A stretch of DNA of 64,000 bases from Byssochlamys sp. IMV 00236 (lineage: Eukaryota > Ascomycota > Eurotiomycetes > Eurotiales > Thermoascaceae), in contig MSJH02000814.1 of the NCBI GenBank assembly GCA_001931875.2, forward strand, positions 232,088 to 296,087, in the 5' to 3' direction. This document shows positions 1 to 11,698 of the stretch, one piece after another. The notes beneath the pieces are model-generated. The model saw only the letters and a list, made by a program, of their open reading frames with translations. It searched no databases and had not been told where the DNA came from. The number at the start of each line of letters is the position of its first letter. Positions within the stretch are counted from its first letter, which is position 1. The position numbers and the translations under genes are program-made.

Positions 1-1869
1 ATGGTATATACTTCACAGCATAGTCAGAACGCATCTCAGATTGGAGCTTCGTTCAATGCAATTTCACAACGCGGTAAGCTTTTCCATTTTGCCATTTTTC
101 CCTTATATTCTTTTCTTCTTCAGCTCTTCCCGTTCCTGCGCCGCGGTTTGGGTAGGCGAAAAGGAACGAAGGGGAAAAATATGGAATGATGGAATGCACA
201 CTGGAGCATTTTTGCCGAAGCAAGGGATGAGGAAATCTCGAGAGAAAAAGGAATCACACGCGAACTCCATCAATTGATGGACTAGCGCGCTCCGCTTTTT
301 CATAGGTTCGCGTTCTAATTCTGCCTTTTTTTGTCTGTTCCAACTTCCTGGAGTCGTTCTTTACCCCTTGGCCCCGACGTAGTGGATTCCTTCTAGCTCC
401 AAGCCGACATGAGCCGAGAGATCTACCGCTTAACGCCAAGTAGAAAAGCCCCAATCGAGTCTTGCTGCCTGAATAGGAACAGTGCAACGAATAATGAGCG
501 GAGAAAGGAGTATGACAGTCCTCCGTATGTAGGTCAAAAAAGAGAAGAAACATCAATAGCACCAGACCCACCCGGTTTCTTGACGTGGGTTGTCCCTGTT
601 GTTTTTGATACCCTTTTTCTTTATTACCAGGGTGCAGTGGGCTCTCTCTTGATGAGCAAAAAATAGAACACACGAGTTTGTTATTCCTCCATTCTGTGGC
701 TATCTATCGTATTTTCGCTCTTCTTTGTTGTTCCGCTGTGATTGATTACTGTTGTCTCTGGATGGGGGTTTTGCTTGGATCTACGTGGCAAAGCGGGACG
801 CAATTCCGGACTGCGCGAGCCCAATTTCCGCGCAATAATGGAACTGGTCGAATTGGACAGTGCTGATGTAGTTCGTGCAGGGGACAATCTGTCTTCCTGA
901 AGTCGTGTGAGAGTTGTTTATCAGGACTGCGAATTGCAAAGACAGGAACCTGCCGAAGATGTAATGGAAGAAGGCTTGATGCGAGGATTTGCAAATCCAT
1001 CAGGCAAGTTTAGGTTTGCCAAAAGCATGCGCCAGGGCGTAGAGTTCGACCTGGTAACGGACAGTAGCTCGTCCGGAAGCTGTCGAAGCTATACTTGCGG
1101 ACGAGGATCGTAGTCTATAGTGACGCCCGCGTTGTCTCCACAGTCTCTTCAGACTCTCGCTGAGATTGTTGTTAGCCTTAATCTGACAATAATTTATGGT
1201 AGAGTAGACGGGTCTCTTCATCCTGCGTCCCCGTAACCAGCTGCACAGATTCTTCAGACCCGAGTCATTCGCGCCGACGCCCTGGGATACCCGCCCTCTC
1301 TCTCCCTGGCAGGGGAACGGCCGCGCGAGCGACGAACCGTCCAAAAGAGGCAGAGAGGAATGTGTCGCGTACAACGGACGCGATGCGAACCCTGCACGCC
1401 GTTCTCAATTCAGGTAGCCCCCGTTCCAGTGTTCCACAGTGAAATTGTGCCGAGCTAGAGCCCTTACCGGGTGGATTTCGTTTCAACCTCCGGATTTTCC
1501 TAGGAAACATGCCAATGGTTTTGATATATATGGTGTCCGCCGTCGCCGGGCCTTGACCCTCTGGATTCTTTGTTCATTCTCCCCACCTGTTCAATAAACA
1601 AGTCAATGTCATAGACATCAATTCTTTCTTTACCTTCCCTTGTGTGTTTCTTATCCATTGTCTCTCGTTTCTCCAATTCAACTCAGCGTTATTCTTATTG
1701 TTGTTATTGTCATCAAGCGTCATTCGTTCATCGCCGCACTTTAGACATACTCTTCCATCTACAACGTCCTTCTCGCTGTGGATATTCGCTTGTTTCCATA
1801 ACAGTACAACAACCAAAAACAACAACAACAGCTCTTAATACAAGAATTATCAATCCTTTACACCAAAAA
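1..1869. other. Gene-free left edge and leader of the next gene
   Basis: No reading frame here shows a recognisable family, sustained codon bias or a joinable exon series; the longest frames are short and overlap each other on both strands. The last ~250 bases are pyrimidine-rich and then A/C-rich, with a CAA-repeat-like stretch around 1805-1835. That looks like a promoter and 5' leader for the small gene starting at 1870. A gene running in from the left edge cannot be excluded. Confidence 0.5.
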
Positions 1870-2284
1870 ATGGGTTGCTTCCGACAGATGTTCCAGTGCT
1901 TGGTGGCTCCTTTCCAGCGCAAGAAGGAGCAGCCTCGCGCATTGGAAATTGTATGCTACCTCCCCCCAACAGTGAGTCTAGACGGCTAAAACTAACCTAT
2001 CTGAATGTAGGGACCCCCGACCAACTTCCGTAAGGAAGAATCCCCCGTCTTGTTCTCGGACGACGAGTGCGTACACCTTTTATTCCCAGCTGCCTCAAAA
2101 CTGATACCGATTACTGACTCCTATGTGTAGCACCTTGGCACCTCATGACAGCCATTGCGATGTCGCAGAGAAAGTGTCTGACAGTGATGCTGCTGGGCAG
2201 CAGAACTCGAGGCGCGATATGATCAAGCAACATGTGCGAAGACTGAGCACCAAGATCACTCCACCAGCGCCCGCAAGCTCATGA
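1870..2284 (+). CDS. Small putatively N-myristoylated/palmitoylated protein (96 aa)
   Basis: Three exons (1870-1950, 2011-2066, 2131-2284) join in phase to 96 aa; both introns are GT-AG and about 60 nt long. The protein starts MGCFRQ: Gly2 followed by Cys3 is the classic signal for N-myristoylation plus palmitoylation. A second Cys (residue 10) and a basic QRKK patch follow, so attachment to the inner face of a membrane is inferred. The middle is acidic and polar. The C-terminus holds a basic stretch (RRDMIKQHVRRLSTKI) with an R-R-L-S motif that could be a PKA-type phosphosite. The start is supported by an A-rich context directly before the ATG. I do not recognise the family. It is too short and too interrupted to be seen as one open frame, so it is easily missed. 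Confidence 0.7.
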
Positions 2285-2550
2285 AGCTTTTGTTTCAACA
2301 ACGCAATCGCGATGACGTAACAACACGAAGATCGATATGATAGACGAAGGGATTTGTGAAACAAAATTGTTTTGAGAGCATGACGCTAGTGAGTGGGTTC
2401 ATGGAGGTGCCCGTCGATCGACATTCAGGGCAAATTGGATCATTTTTGAGAAAAAGGTTTCCGGGGCCATCAGTTTTCGTCGGAGGATATTTCCCAGATC
2501 CAGTACACCTTTTTAATATCTCGTTCGACCGCTGCGAAGGTCGTTCTTCA

Positions 2551-3816
2551 TTACACCAGAAATGTGGGGACCTCGTTTAGGCGTGATTTCTTCGTCTTCG
2601 GACCATCGTCATGAGGCCGCCTTTGCGGCGTCACCGAAGCCGAAGATGAATGGGACGTTGGTTCCTGATTTGACATCTCCGGTTTTCCTTTGTGTGGAGT
2701 ACTATCCAATTCATCAAAAAACATATCCATCTTGGATTTAGAACGTGATCTTGAAGGAGCATTGTAACTAGAATGCTTAGAATCCACTGCTCTCCCAGAA
2801 CTTGGGGATGGGTGATCGACCTTCTCAGAGGAAAGCGGCTTCCTAGTAACTGGACTTGATGTAGTATTTCGCAGAGGTGTCATAAACGGTCTCTTCACGG
2901 AAGTAGCTTTGGTGGGCTGGATGTCCAGATCATTGTCGTCCTCGGATGCTGTAGTCTCGATCTCCTCAACGTCTGGCTGGCCGCGGCGCGCTGGCGGAGA
3001 CGAACGTAAAGGACTACCCCTATCGACTGAGGCGGATGCTTGAGAGTAGCCTGCCGCGGCTCTCGTTCTAGACTTGATACCCTGTAGACCAACGAGAGAC
3101 TGCGCCTTCCTCGGACTCGTCATCAGACCGTGCAACGAAGTCCCGACCCAGGGGTCATCTTCGTCCTCTTCCAGTTCATCCTCTTCGTCGCTATCAACTC
3201 GAGGTCGCTTCCCTTTCATCTTCTCCAAGCCGGCCTTCTGACGCGCAGACAGCGCTTCGATCAGTTTTTTCTTCTTGGTCTCTTCCCTTATCTCAGTTCG
3301 GCCATCTGTGGGCCGTGCTAGATCGTTGATAGCCGCCGCATTCCGCAATTTTGCTTCCTTTCTCTGTCGCACATATTCCGCATGATGGAGATGCTGCGTG
3401 AATTCCTGCGCGATCGCATAGAACTCATCTTCGACCATGATGTACTTGTCGTCATTGTCGAAGCCCTCAATGAGGTATCTGCTCTCGCGCCAGCATCAGT
3501 ATGGCATAAAGAATTTATCCTGAAAGAAGGCTACTACTGACTCTTCAGCTGGAGGCTGTCTGATTGGGGAGCTTGACGGGCTTCGAGCTGTGGGAGGAAA
3601 CTTATATCAGCAATGTGAATCCCCACAGTACGTAGGATACATACAAGATCGCAGAATGTCGCGTTTGGTAGGAGTATCTGTAACTGTAGGTTTCCTTCCT
3701 CTATTAGACCAGTCGCTACGAGGCGTCACGGAATCTGTTCGCTTTGGGAGTGGTGTCGCTTGCTTGCTGGGCGTGTCATGCGCTCCGCCTGTCAGCCATG
3801 GCAGCGTCCGCGGCAT
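2551..3816 (-). CDS. Conserved-looking fungal protein, probably nuclear, unknown function (381 aa)
   Basis: Three exons on the minus strand (3816-3645, 3587-3542, 3478-2551) join in phase to 381 aa. The N-terminus is basic and threonine/proline-rich (MPRTLPWLTGG). Next comes a segment ending EEYLIEGFDNDDKYIMVEDE, then a helical charged region with FTQHLHHAEYVRQRKEAK, a lysine-rich stretch (EETKKKKLIEAL), an acidic run (DSDEEDELEEDEDD) and a long Ser/Pro-rich tail with several basic clusters. Basic clusters, acidic run and S/TP sites suggest a nuclear, phosphorylated protein; this is inference from composition only. The helical segment is the most likely folded or conserved part. I cannot name the family. 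It is followed head-to-tail upstream by toa2, about 0.5 kb away. Confidence 0.75.
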
Positions 3817-4304
3817 GATGCATGAGACGCGTCTTTCCAGGAAAAATGAGGCGAAAGATATCGACAGCTAAAACTGAGGCACCGCATCCCCGGAGTACAC
3901 AGGTTGATGTCTCTTGAACGGATGCAGATGTGCCACGGCGACAGTATTTGGATGTTGTGAGCTTGAGGTGAGAGATCCCCGGCAGCGGTTCGGTCTAGCC
4001 TAGAAGCTCCGCCAAATATCTGCCCCAGCTGATCGGTTACCGAACTACTATCGAAATCATACGAAAGATATCGCATATTCTTACTTCTCCCAAAACATAC
4101 GGTAACAAAAGATGGATTTTCATTCTTGATTCTGGGTATCTAGATAGCCACAAATAGGACCGTGCACCCCCAAACGCCAATGCTACCAAAGCAGCACTTT
4201 ATTCAAAGTACTGCTGTCTGAAACAAACGAGCCATTTTAGAATATCCCAGTGCGCATATATTTCGAAAGCGATGTCGAGGGCCTGTTGGGGGCGCCTCTC
4301 CAGA

Positions 4305-4816
4305 TCATGCTTCTCCCGGTCGTTTGCTGTTGCAGCTCACGATCTTGACCTTATCCGCGGAAACGGTCGACTGGTTGTCGAGCTTGAAAGTGACATCCTT
4401 GATAAGGAAAGTCCAGACCTCATCGCAGAATCGGTATGTATCAAGATGGCCCTTTATTGTACAGCGCTCCACGTCAGTCCCGTCCCAAAATGAAAGCGAT
4501 TCCTTTGCAGACTGCTACCCCGGAGACACTCCCCAGACCACAGTAAATGAAGAGGTAGTACCTTAAAAGTGAGCCTGGCGCGGACCTTATCCGCAAGGAC
4601 TTCTGTAATAACACGGTCAAAGTTCGACAGGATCTTCATAGCCAACTGCGGCTCGATCCGTCCCTCGTTGATCAGGTCATCGAGCGTATCGGTAAGGGAA
4701 AGGCCGATACTGGATAAGAACCAAAGTTAGCACCAAGATCTATCAGGCTGTCCCGCCCAGGTAGGTAAAAAGCACCTGCTACCGCGATAAAGCTCATAGT
4801 ATGCCTGAGCGCTCAT
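4305..4816 (-). CDS. toa2: Transcription initiation factor IIA small subunit
   Basis: Three exons (4816-4776, 4709-4562, 4451-4305) give 111 aa, the usual length for TFIIA gamma/Toa2. The N-terminus [16 protein letters not shown] matches the family's YYELYR start of the helical domain. It is followed by [55 protein letters not shown] and the C-terminal beta-barrel segment ending near [16 protein letters not shown] stabilises TBP on promoter DNA with the large subunit Toa1 and acts in the nucleus at RNA polymerase II preinitiation complexes. Introns sit after residues 13 and 63. The gene diverges from a small mitochondrial-protein gene with only 275 bp between the two start codons, so a bidirectional promoter is likely. 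Confidence 0.95.
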
Positions 4817-5091
4817 TTTGGCGAGTTGATGGGCAGGATGAAGTTCAACTAACCTCCTCAAGAGGTTGAAAGATGCCGGAATCGCCAGCCTGAGTCAGCA
4901 CGTTCGCGGGGATATTGATTTCACGTGATCCGAGACCGGGTCTGGGTTGTTTGTCTCTGTTTGCATATATTACGTCAAAGGCAAGAATGTTGCTTTGAAC
5001 AGAAATCAGAGTTGTTAGATGGTTCCAAGTTGAATATTAAATCAATCGTTTGACCCAATTTTCAGTTTCACTCAATTACAGCTTCTCCGAT
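4817..5091. promoter_or_regulatory. Short shared promoter between toa2 and the 5092 gene
   Basis: Only 275 bp separate the divergent start codons. The stretch contains a TTGATTTCACGTGATCCG segment (near 4915) with a CACGTG E-box core, and no open frame worth calling. Bidirectional activity is inferred from geometry. Confidence 0.5.
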
Positions 5092-5495
5092 ATGTTGTCG
5101 ATTCGTCTTCAAAGGACTTGTGTATTGCGTGCTGGATTCATCAGGCACTCCGCTTCGCGGTTAACCACAACGCGAAGCCGCTCTAAGACAACTGGTTCGT
5201 GGCAACTATATATATCACTTGGTTTTGGATGCTGTGACTGACCTGAGCAAATCTAGGCGTAGATACAAAGGCATCGGATTCCAAAGAGCCTAGCAATCGA
5301 CAGACATCTACTAGTCAAGATAGCAAAACGGACGCCGAGAAAAAGATGAAAACAATGGCAGACCTAGACGACGAGCTGCGCCAAAAACTTGAGAATATGT
5401 CAGGTGAAGGCGGAGCGTCTGGACTCGAATATGAGAATGGGAAGCCGGTCGCCATGAAGAGGAGCGTGAGGAACAACATGTTCCGGTACATCTGA
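5092..5495 (+). CDS. Small mitochondrial-type conserved protein (113 aa)
   Basis: Two exons (5092-5194, 5257-5495) join in phase to 113 aa. The first ~35 residues are rich in Arg, Ser and Thr with no acidic residue (MLSIRLQRTCVLRAGFIRHS), a typical mitochondrial presequence. The mature part is acidic and helical (MKTMADLDDELRQKLENMSG), followed by a Gly-rich turn, GLEYENGKPVAMKRSVRNN, and the end MFRYI. Proteins with this C-terminal arrangement occur widely in filamentous fungi as uncharacterised mitochondrial proteins; I know no function. The divergent position next to toa2 probably reflects promoter sharing, not a functional link. Confidence 0.8.
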
Positions 5496-6478
5496 CCCAC
5501 GAGCGGTAGACATACGAGATTGAAAGCTAGTGGAAGAGCGCCGCCTAGGGACCCAACGCGAACAATGAGCACTATTCTATGGCCTGGAATCCATATGGAG
5601 ATTCACCATTCAGCTGCCGTAGTGGTCTTGCAAGATGTCGAAAAAATTCCGGATCTTTCTCCGGTGTCGGCGGCGGCGGCGGCTGCTGCCACCAGTAAGC
5701 CACCTGATATATGACCACGTCGATCTGGCTCGCCGAATAAACATTTTCGGGGCGCAAATATCGAAAGCCACAAATGTGAGACCGCTGGAAAAGCTAGCTA
5801 GAGCCTGCGTAAGATTCGGCAGAGCCCAGTCTCGTGTATAACGGCTCCGACACTTGACAGCGCCAAATGCCCCTAACCCTAGCTGCGATACGAGTGACGG
5901 CTACTGTAATGATCAGAGAAAGGTACTGCACACACAGCCACATGTTAACGATAGAAAGGATATGTTACTGTTAAGAATGCTGTTTATTCATAGCCCGCGT
6001 TTCACAGTTGTACGATAACTCATCACAGCCAAGGAATAATGATAAGAAATCAGACTCATCCAAGCACAAAATGCTCTTGACTAGTACATGTAAAACAGTT
6101 TCAGGTGTTTTGTTTTCTGGGGGTTTCTTTTCAGGTGCAATGCTGGCGAAGGAGAGGGCTTAAGCAAGCCTCGAATCCACTTCTGATGCCATGTAAGATG
6201 AGGGGGAAAAAGAACAAAGCTCACATGCAGTTAGTGGTATCGAATTCCATGTTACCAGAACGCCATGCAGTGGAAGAATAATAGATGACAGACATTTATG
6301 ATTGTCAGCCAGTGCGCCTGATATAATCGATATCGCATTGATCTCGAATGAAGAGACTCGCGCAATGATAGGGAAGGGGGTTATCCAGCTTCTTCTGCAA
6401 TCAACTCGCCTATCTTGTCGTTTTCAAAACTGAACCGCACAGCGGATGAACCGTAATCACACCAATCTGATTTTAGAC
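5496..6478. other. Intergenic, convergent 3' ends
   Basis: This lies between two converging genes. It contains a short (GGC)n-like run near 5668-5690 and AT-rich sequence likely to hold both 3' UTRs. No supportable gene. Confidence 0.6.
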
Positions 6479-8441
6479 TTAAACAGAGGCGACCATACCA
6501 GCTAGCACCCCTGCACCGATTATGCCACCGTCCGAGGCTTCTCTCAGGAAGACAGATTTACCTCCTCTCTGGGGACCCGTTCTTATGATGAGCCTATCAA
6601 TGTACTGCTGACACGTCTCCTTGAAATTGGGGTAATTCTGTATGATACCACCGGTGTAGGCCACAACCAACTCCTCAGGGCCAGAACGCCAGTCGAGAGG
6701 CGCAGGGGAGAGAACAGGAACGATCGGTCCAATTGCGCTTGTGGCCTGGTTCGTAGTCTCTGCTGCCAAGGATGAGGTTGGAGCCCCTTCCGTTGATCCG
6801 CCAGGCAAATTGGGACTACCGTTCGGCATGGGTGAGTTGGCGTTGCTGTCAACCTTCAGTTCGATTTCACGAGTACATGCAAGTAATCCGACCACAGCTG
6901 CTGCGATAAGCCCAGCAGACCTTGTCTGCACGGCCCTGGCAATTTTGCGGAATGCGCCTGCCGAGTTCTCATCCCAGTTCCACTCACTGGACTCTGGAGG
7001 GGGGAGAGAGCGGCGCAATTCCTCCGCAAGCGCTTCGTCGGATCGAGAGCGTGCGACTTTCTGAGCAATGTAGGTGGTGGTTAACGCATAGTCTTGGACA
7101 AGGTTTGCAGGAAGTTCTTTCCTGGATAGTCCCTCCACTTCTGTCAAGTAGTCGAAAAGGACTAGTCGGATTAGTTCACCCACGTATCTCCCTCCGGTCA
7201 TGTATTCGAAAGGCTGGAAACCCGGACGAGCGCAGTTCTTGTCAAGTTCTATGTCCCACTTCGTTGTGATTTCCAACTCCTTCAGGGGCCCTGCAGCTCC
7301 GCCAATGGTCCATTCCGTATTGACCACTGTCTGCGTCGCGTTTGCATCCTTGGACTTTACGTGGTTAGCTTTAGAATCATGCAGGTCAGTGAGTTTCATT
7401 GGGATTGTGGCATTACAGCCGGTTCCGACAATGATACCCATGGCCACTCGACTGTTCGGCAAAGATTTGACTGAGTATGCCAGCGAGGCAAGCGTGGCAA
7501 CGGTATCGTTAGTAATAGCAGTTATCTTTAGCTTCGGCAGCGCAAAGAGCTTCCGACGCTTGGAAGATGGCATATCATCCTCGTCTGGGCGCCTTGTGTG
7601 CTTCTCATATCCTGCAAGAAGTATTTTGCGGAGATTCAGATCAGACGTGATTGCAAAGCCTTTACCCATAGGCATCAATGTTGCTTCTGCCAGAGACTCT
7701 TGCCTGCTTTTGGTTAGCATCACGCTTTGGAGACAAGCAACAACTGATAAACCAGAATCTTAATGGACAGAATCGCGTAAACTGCATAGTAAAAAACAAA
7801 TCATTGTAGACTTACATGATAGGGAAGCTGAAAGTGATACCCATTTCCAGCTCCGCAGGGATGTCCCCTTTAGTAGCATCCGAAGTCAAGTTGTCCGCTA
7901 CCACTTCAGCAATACAGTCCCCGATCCACGCAAAGAGATCATCAGCCTTGTCCATCTTCAAATGCTCGCCAATTGGCCACGCTTTCTCTGAGGTTCGTTT
8001 CACACGCTGCCTTTGGGCTTTGCGAATAGTATCACGTGATTTGTCAGATGACCCTGTAGACCGTACATCGAAATCAGCAGCTTCTCCCAGCAGCTCGATG
8101 AAAGCGACTCTAAGATTACTGCCGCCGACATCAATGGCTAGGTAGCGACCAGTTTCTTGGCCAGTGGGGAGGCGGGTCACTGGGGTCGGAAGGAATTGCT
8201 GATCAGATGTTCGAGCAAGGTGTTGGTACACTTCCGAGAAACGGCGCGCCAAGCTGTACAGCTTGGCCTCATCCAGGATAAGGGGGGCGAGGAAATCATC
8301 GATCTTCCGGACCTCTTCAGACTCTGGGTATTCTTCTTCAGAATCAGACTCAGACTCAGAGTCCTCCATGTACCGGTCATAGGGAGAGTTGCCGTCAAGT
8401 TCTTCGTCATCTATGGACCGCACCGTGCCTTGGTCGGCCAT
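6479..8441 (-). CDS. xprF: Hexokinase-like protein, XprF/HxkD type (616 aa)
   Basis: Two exons (8441-7816, 7703-6479) join in phase within FSFPI|MQESLAEA to give 616 aa, clearly longer than a ~490-aa fungal hexokinase. Hexokinase landmarks in order: LAIDVGGSNLRVAFIEL (phosphate 1), ITFSFPIMQ, GKGFAI, TNDTVATLAS with the Asn-Asp of the catalytic site, GTGCNATIP, NTEW, then PFEYMTGGRYVGELIRL. Extra parts are an acidic, serine-rich N-terminus (near residues 20-40) and a Ser/Pro/Asn-rich insert before the last strand segment. In A. nidulans, XprF/HxkD and HxkC are hexokinase-like proteins reported as non-catalytic regulators; XprF affects extracellular protease production under starvation. The assignment to that class rests on length, insert and overall divergence. 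The sequence alone does not prove loss of activity, because most active-site residues are present. The usual WTKGF Thr is replaced by Gly. Confidence 0.85.
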
Positions 8442-11400
8442 TGTGACTTTGGAATAGTAAAGAGATATTGAACTGGCCGTGGTCAGAGGGAAGCTATCGC
8501 AGCTCTGATAATGAACACCTGAGATAGGTATCGACCACTGGCCGGACTTTGGTACAATGACCAGCTGGTAAATGTTCGTTAGTTTTGTAAATAGCAGGCT
8601 GTATTTATGTCTTCTGAACATACCTTTAGCAAATTCTTATTCCTGAGCCGAGTACGCGTCGTCTAGCACATAGCTAACATCAGCATTTGAAGATGTCTCC
8701 TGGCCTTGGCGTTAAAGTACAGTAATAAGGTTAAATCAGGAAATGATTTTCCTTGTCGAACTAAGGGAGACAGAAGTAATTGACTCAAACGCGTCAGGAA
8801 TACTGCGTAATGGAATGACGCAAGGTCTAAAGGATAGCTTCTGGCTGAAGTGTTAGGCAACAGCTGATATGCTAAACAGAGTAGGAAATGCACTCACTAG
8901 GGGTTCAAGTGCTCATCCAGGAAGTGATACAGGACATGTACCAAACTGTCAGACCCAGGCACCTGGTCGCTCAAAAGCGGATCAATGAACGGTCTGAAGA
9001 TGTCTTTGTCTGTCCGCGGTCCGGGCCATTCAATATCAGATGGATAGCGTGTGATTGGGGTAAGATAGAGTGAGAGACGCGGGGCTCAGTAGCAAGCACC
9101 CGTTGTATCGGGTCTGTGAGTCAGAGGGGAAGATGAAAAGAGATGGTGGCAGAATAAAAAGGTCACAAAAAAAGTTATGGAAAGTGGAAGTGAAGTCAAG
9201 CTGATGGATGGACAAATGCGACCATCGGGGCACGAGGCCTCACCCCGATGTGACGCTGTGGTAAGTAAAAGCAACTCTGTTGTCTGTCTTGGTTTGGAAC
9301 TCCAGACCAAAGTCACTGGCTTAGTAGACGCGCAGCCGTCGTTGGGTCATAGCCCAACGTGGTTCCTGGTGGGCACCGGCGCCTAGGTAATACCTTTTAA
9401 CTCGTTAAATCGGCGCGATGTTTTTTCTTGCTATGTTTCCTTACTCAAGTGGGCAACGAGCGACGGGCCGATGAAAAGGTGTGGGTTGCCCGGCTCCAAC
9501 GTGTGTTATGGTGGTACGTATTACCGTCAAGCTGCTCGATGGCATACAACGCAATCGGCACTTCGATACTCACTTTTACGGCTACTCGTCTTGCGCTATA
9601 TCCCGGTCATCTCCCTTTTTTCATTATTCTTATCGCTATATTTTGCTCTACTTCCTGCGGCTGAGCGCCAGAGAATGATGTGGCTAAGCCACAACGGACG
9701 AGATAGAACAATATGACAAGGGTATGGAAACCCTTGCATCTGCTGCTCTTTTTCTAGCCTTGATTCCCTTGACGCTATGAATCATCTACCAACTTACGAT
9801 TACTATAGCCATGGGTTAATTGCTATACACCAATCATCCAGTGCGTCATGCCGTATTTGCCCATGCAAAACAGTGAGCGGTATACTCCGATTCCAAAGAT
9901 GGCAGGTAGTCTGCACCAGGTTAAAGTAGAAACTGATATACTATCACGCATAAGCCTCTGTCCATTGTTCGCATTATTATTGATCCAAGACTCCTTGTGA
10001 GATTTGTATCCTGTTCTGGATATGCAGCTGTCGCGGAATAAACCGCTATGGCTGTACCTCGAATTCTGTCTCCACCATTCAGCTGCTACTACATTATTGA
10101 ACTGGATAGTATTATGGCGCAATGAATAATGGCAATTCGTAACAGATGCGAACGACGATGGATACTCGATTCATCTTTGAGTGGCGGGACCCGACAGGAG
10201 GATGCGTTTATGCGAACTGCGTAACGCCCCTGCTGCCAGGAACGAGTCAGCAACTGACAGTCCGTGACTCCGTGTATTATTGATATTACGCTTGCATACG
10301 GGGACCACTTGGGACTATCCGCCATGTGGTCGACGAAGGCGGGGCCATGAAAGGCCAGTATTACTTGAAACAGTTTAACAGTCCTACTCTCTACAGCATA
10401 GGATGTGAATTGAGCGTTGAGGATGCAACGCCTTATTGGGAAGCATGATATCAACTACGACATTGTCAGTCTAGTTGTCTGTCCGTAAGTGCACATTCGA
10501 TGGGACGCATCCGGCTTCTGTATCAGAATGTCTAACAAGTACACAGCAGGTGAGAAATGAGTCCTGGACACCACGGTCGAGGAGGAGGGGGTTGCACGCG
10601 CGGTCAGAGTCATAGCTGCTGGTTAATCTAATGAACCGGCGGATCTTTTTTCTCTGAGAGGAGTCAGTCCGCCTCTTCCCGTGTGGATGTCAACGTTTCC
10701 TGCGCTAAAGCACCACTCTGAACCTGGCGGGTTCCAACCGTAGCGAAGATGATTATCATCACCCAACACCAGCTTGATACGCCCTTAGCAGAAAGCGGAG
10801 CAGATCTGGGCTGCGACATCGGATCGGAAATCGACAAGAGCACGAGCCAACTTGGTCTCCCATCAAACGGCACGGCTAGTTAGTCAACTCAGACGGCTTC
10901 AAAGTTTGAGGCTGATGCGCGTGCCATGGCACTCCATTTCTCGTCCGATAGGCGCATATTGGTTGAATAGGCGAGTCCGGGATAGGGCGGTGGATGGCAC
11001 CTTGACCAGTCAATAATATTTTCTACTGCCGATGTGGAAGACTCACCAAAGGACGGAGAGGAATGGCTAGAACGATCTGTCCGGAGCTGTTTACAGTTTC
11101 TCTGACCCCCACTTTGAGTGAGATGAGAAATTGGGGCTTCGTTTCTGGGGCTTCATAGACATAGAGTGACATACCCTAGTAGCGTGGACCGCCGTTGGGC
11201 TATCACGTATTATTCTTCAGCAACTTAGCCAGTTGCTCGGGACTAAGCCAATTGCGCAGACCTATGAGAAGCTCAGATGACACCGTTTGCTGAGAAAACG
11301 CCAAACCGTCACAACAGATGGAAACCCGATCTATTTTTTGTCGGGGCTGTGCAGTAATAATATGCAGTCTTGTATCGAGAAAGTACAAAGTCCAGGGCGA

Positions 11401-11698
11401 TCAGTAGTGATATTGATTCTGAATAAGAGAGAATCACTAGTTATATCTTCGTCAGCTGTGTACTCTGGTTACGTATATTTATTGTAGAGTGATCGTGTAA
11501 TAATATAGTAGTCGTGCACGGGCGCAGTTTCAGCGAGACGTCAGCTCCCAATACCGCCGCGATCGTCCTCCACCCATGTACAGTACCTCATCGACGTAAC
11601 CCAAGACCCGCTGTCTACATCTTGTCGATAATAATACTTTCCAGGTCATGAGGGCTCGAATCCTAGCAGAAATTTGAACGTCAGGATCGGAGGAAACC
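8442..11698. other. 3.2 kb stretch without a recognisable gene
   Basis: This separates the divergent xprF and GILT-like genes. Short overlapping frames on both strands show no family and no joinable exons. A 7-bp-arm hairpin (CGTTGGG/CCCAACG) sits at 9340-9359. The part next to 8441 should hold the xprF promoter. A non-coding transcript or decayed gene is possible, but I see nothing definite. Confidence 0.5.

Noticed and set aside
254..673. 139-codon minus-strand frame near the left edge
   Set aside because: Cys/Arg/Leu-rich translation without family pattern; overlapped by plus-strand frames of equal quality.
10089..10454. 121-codon minus-strand frame in the 3.2 kb gap
   Set aside because: No family features and no neighbouring exon; looks like a chance frame.
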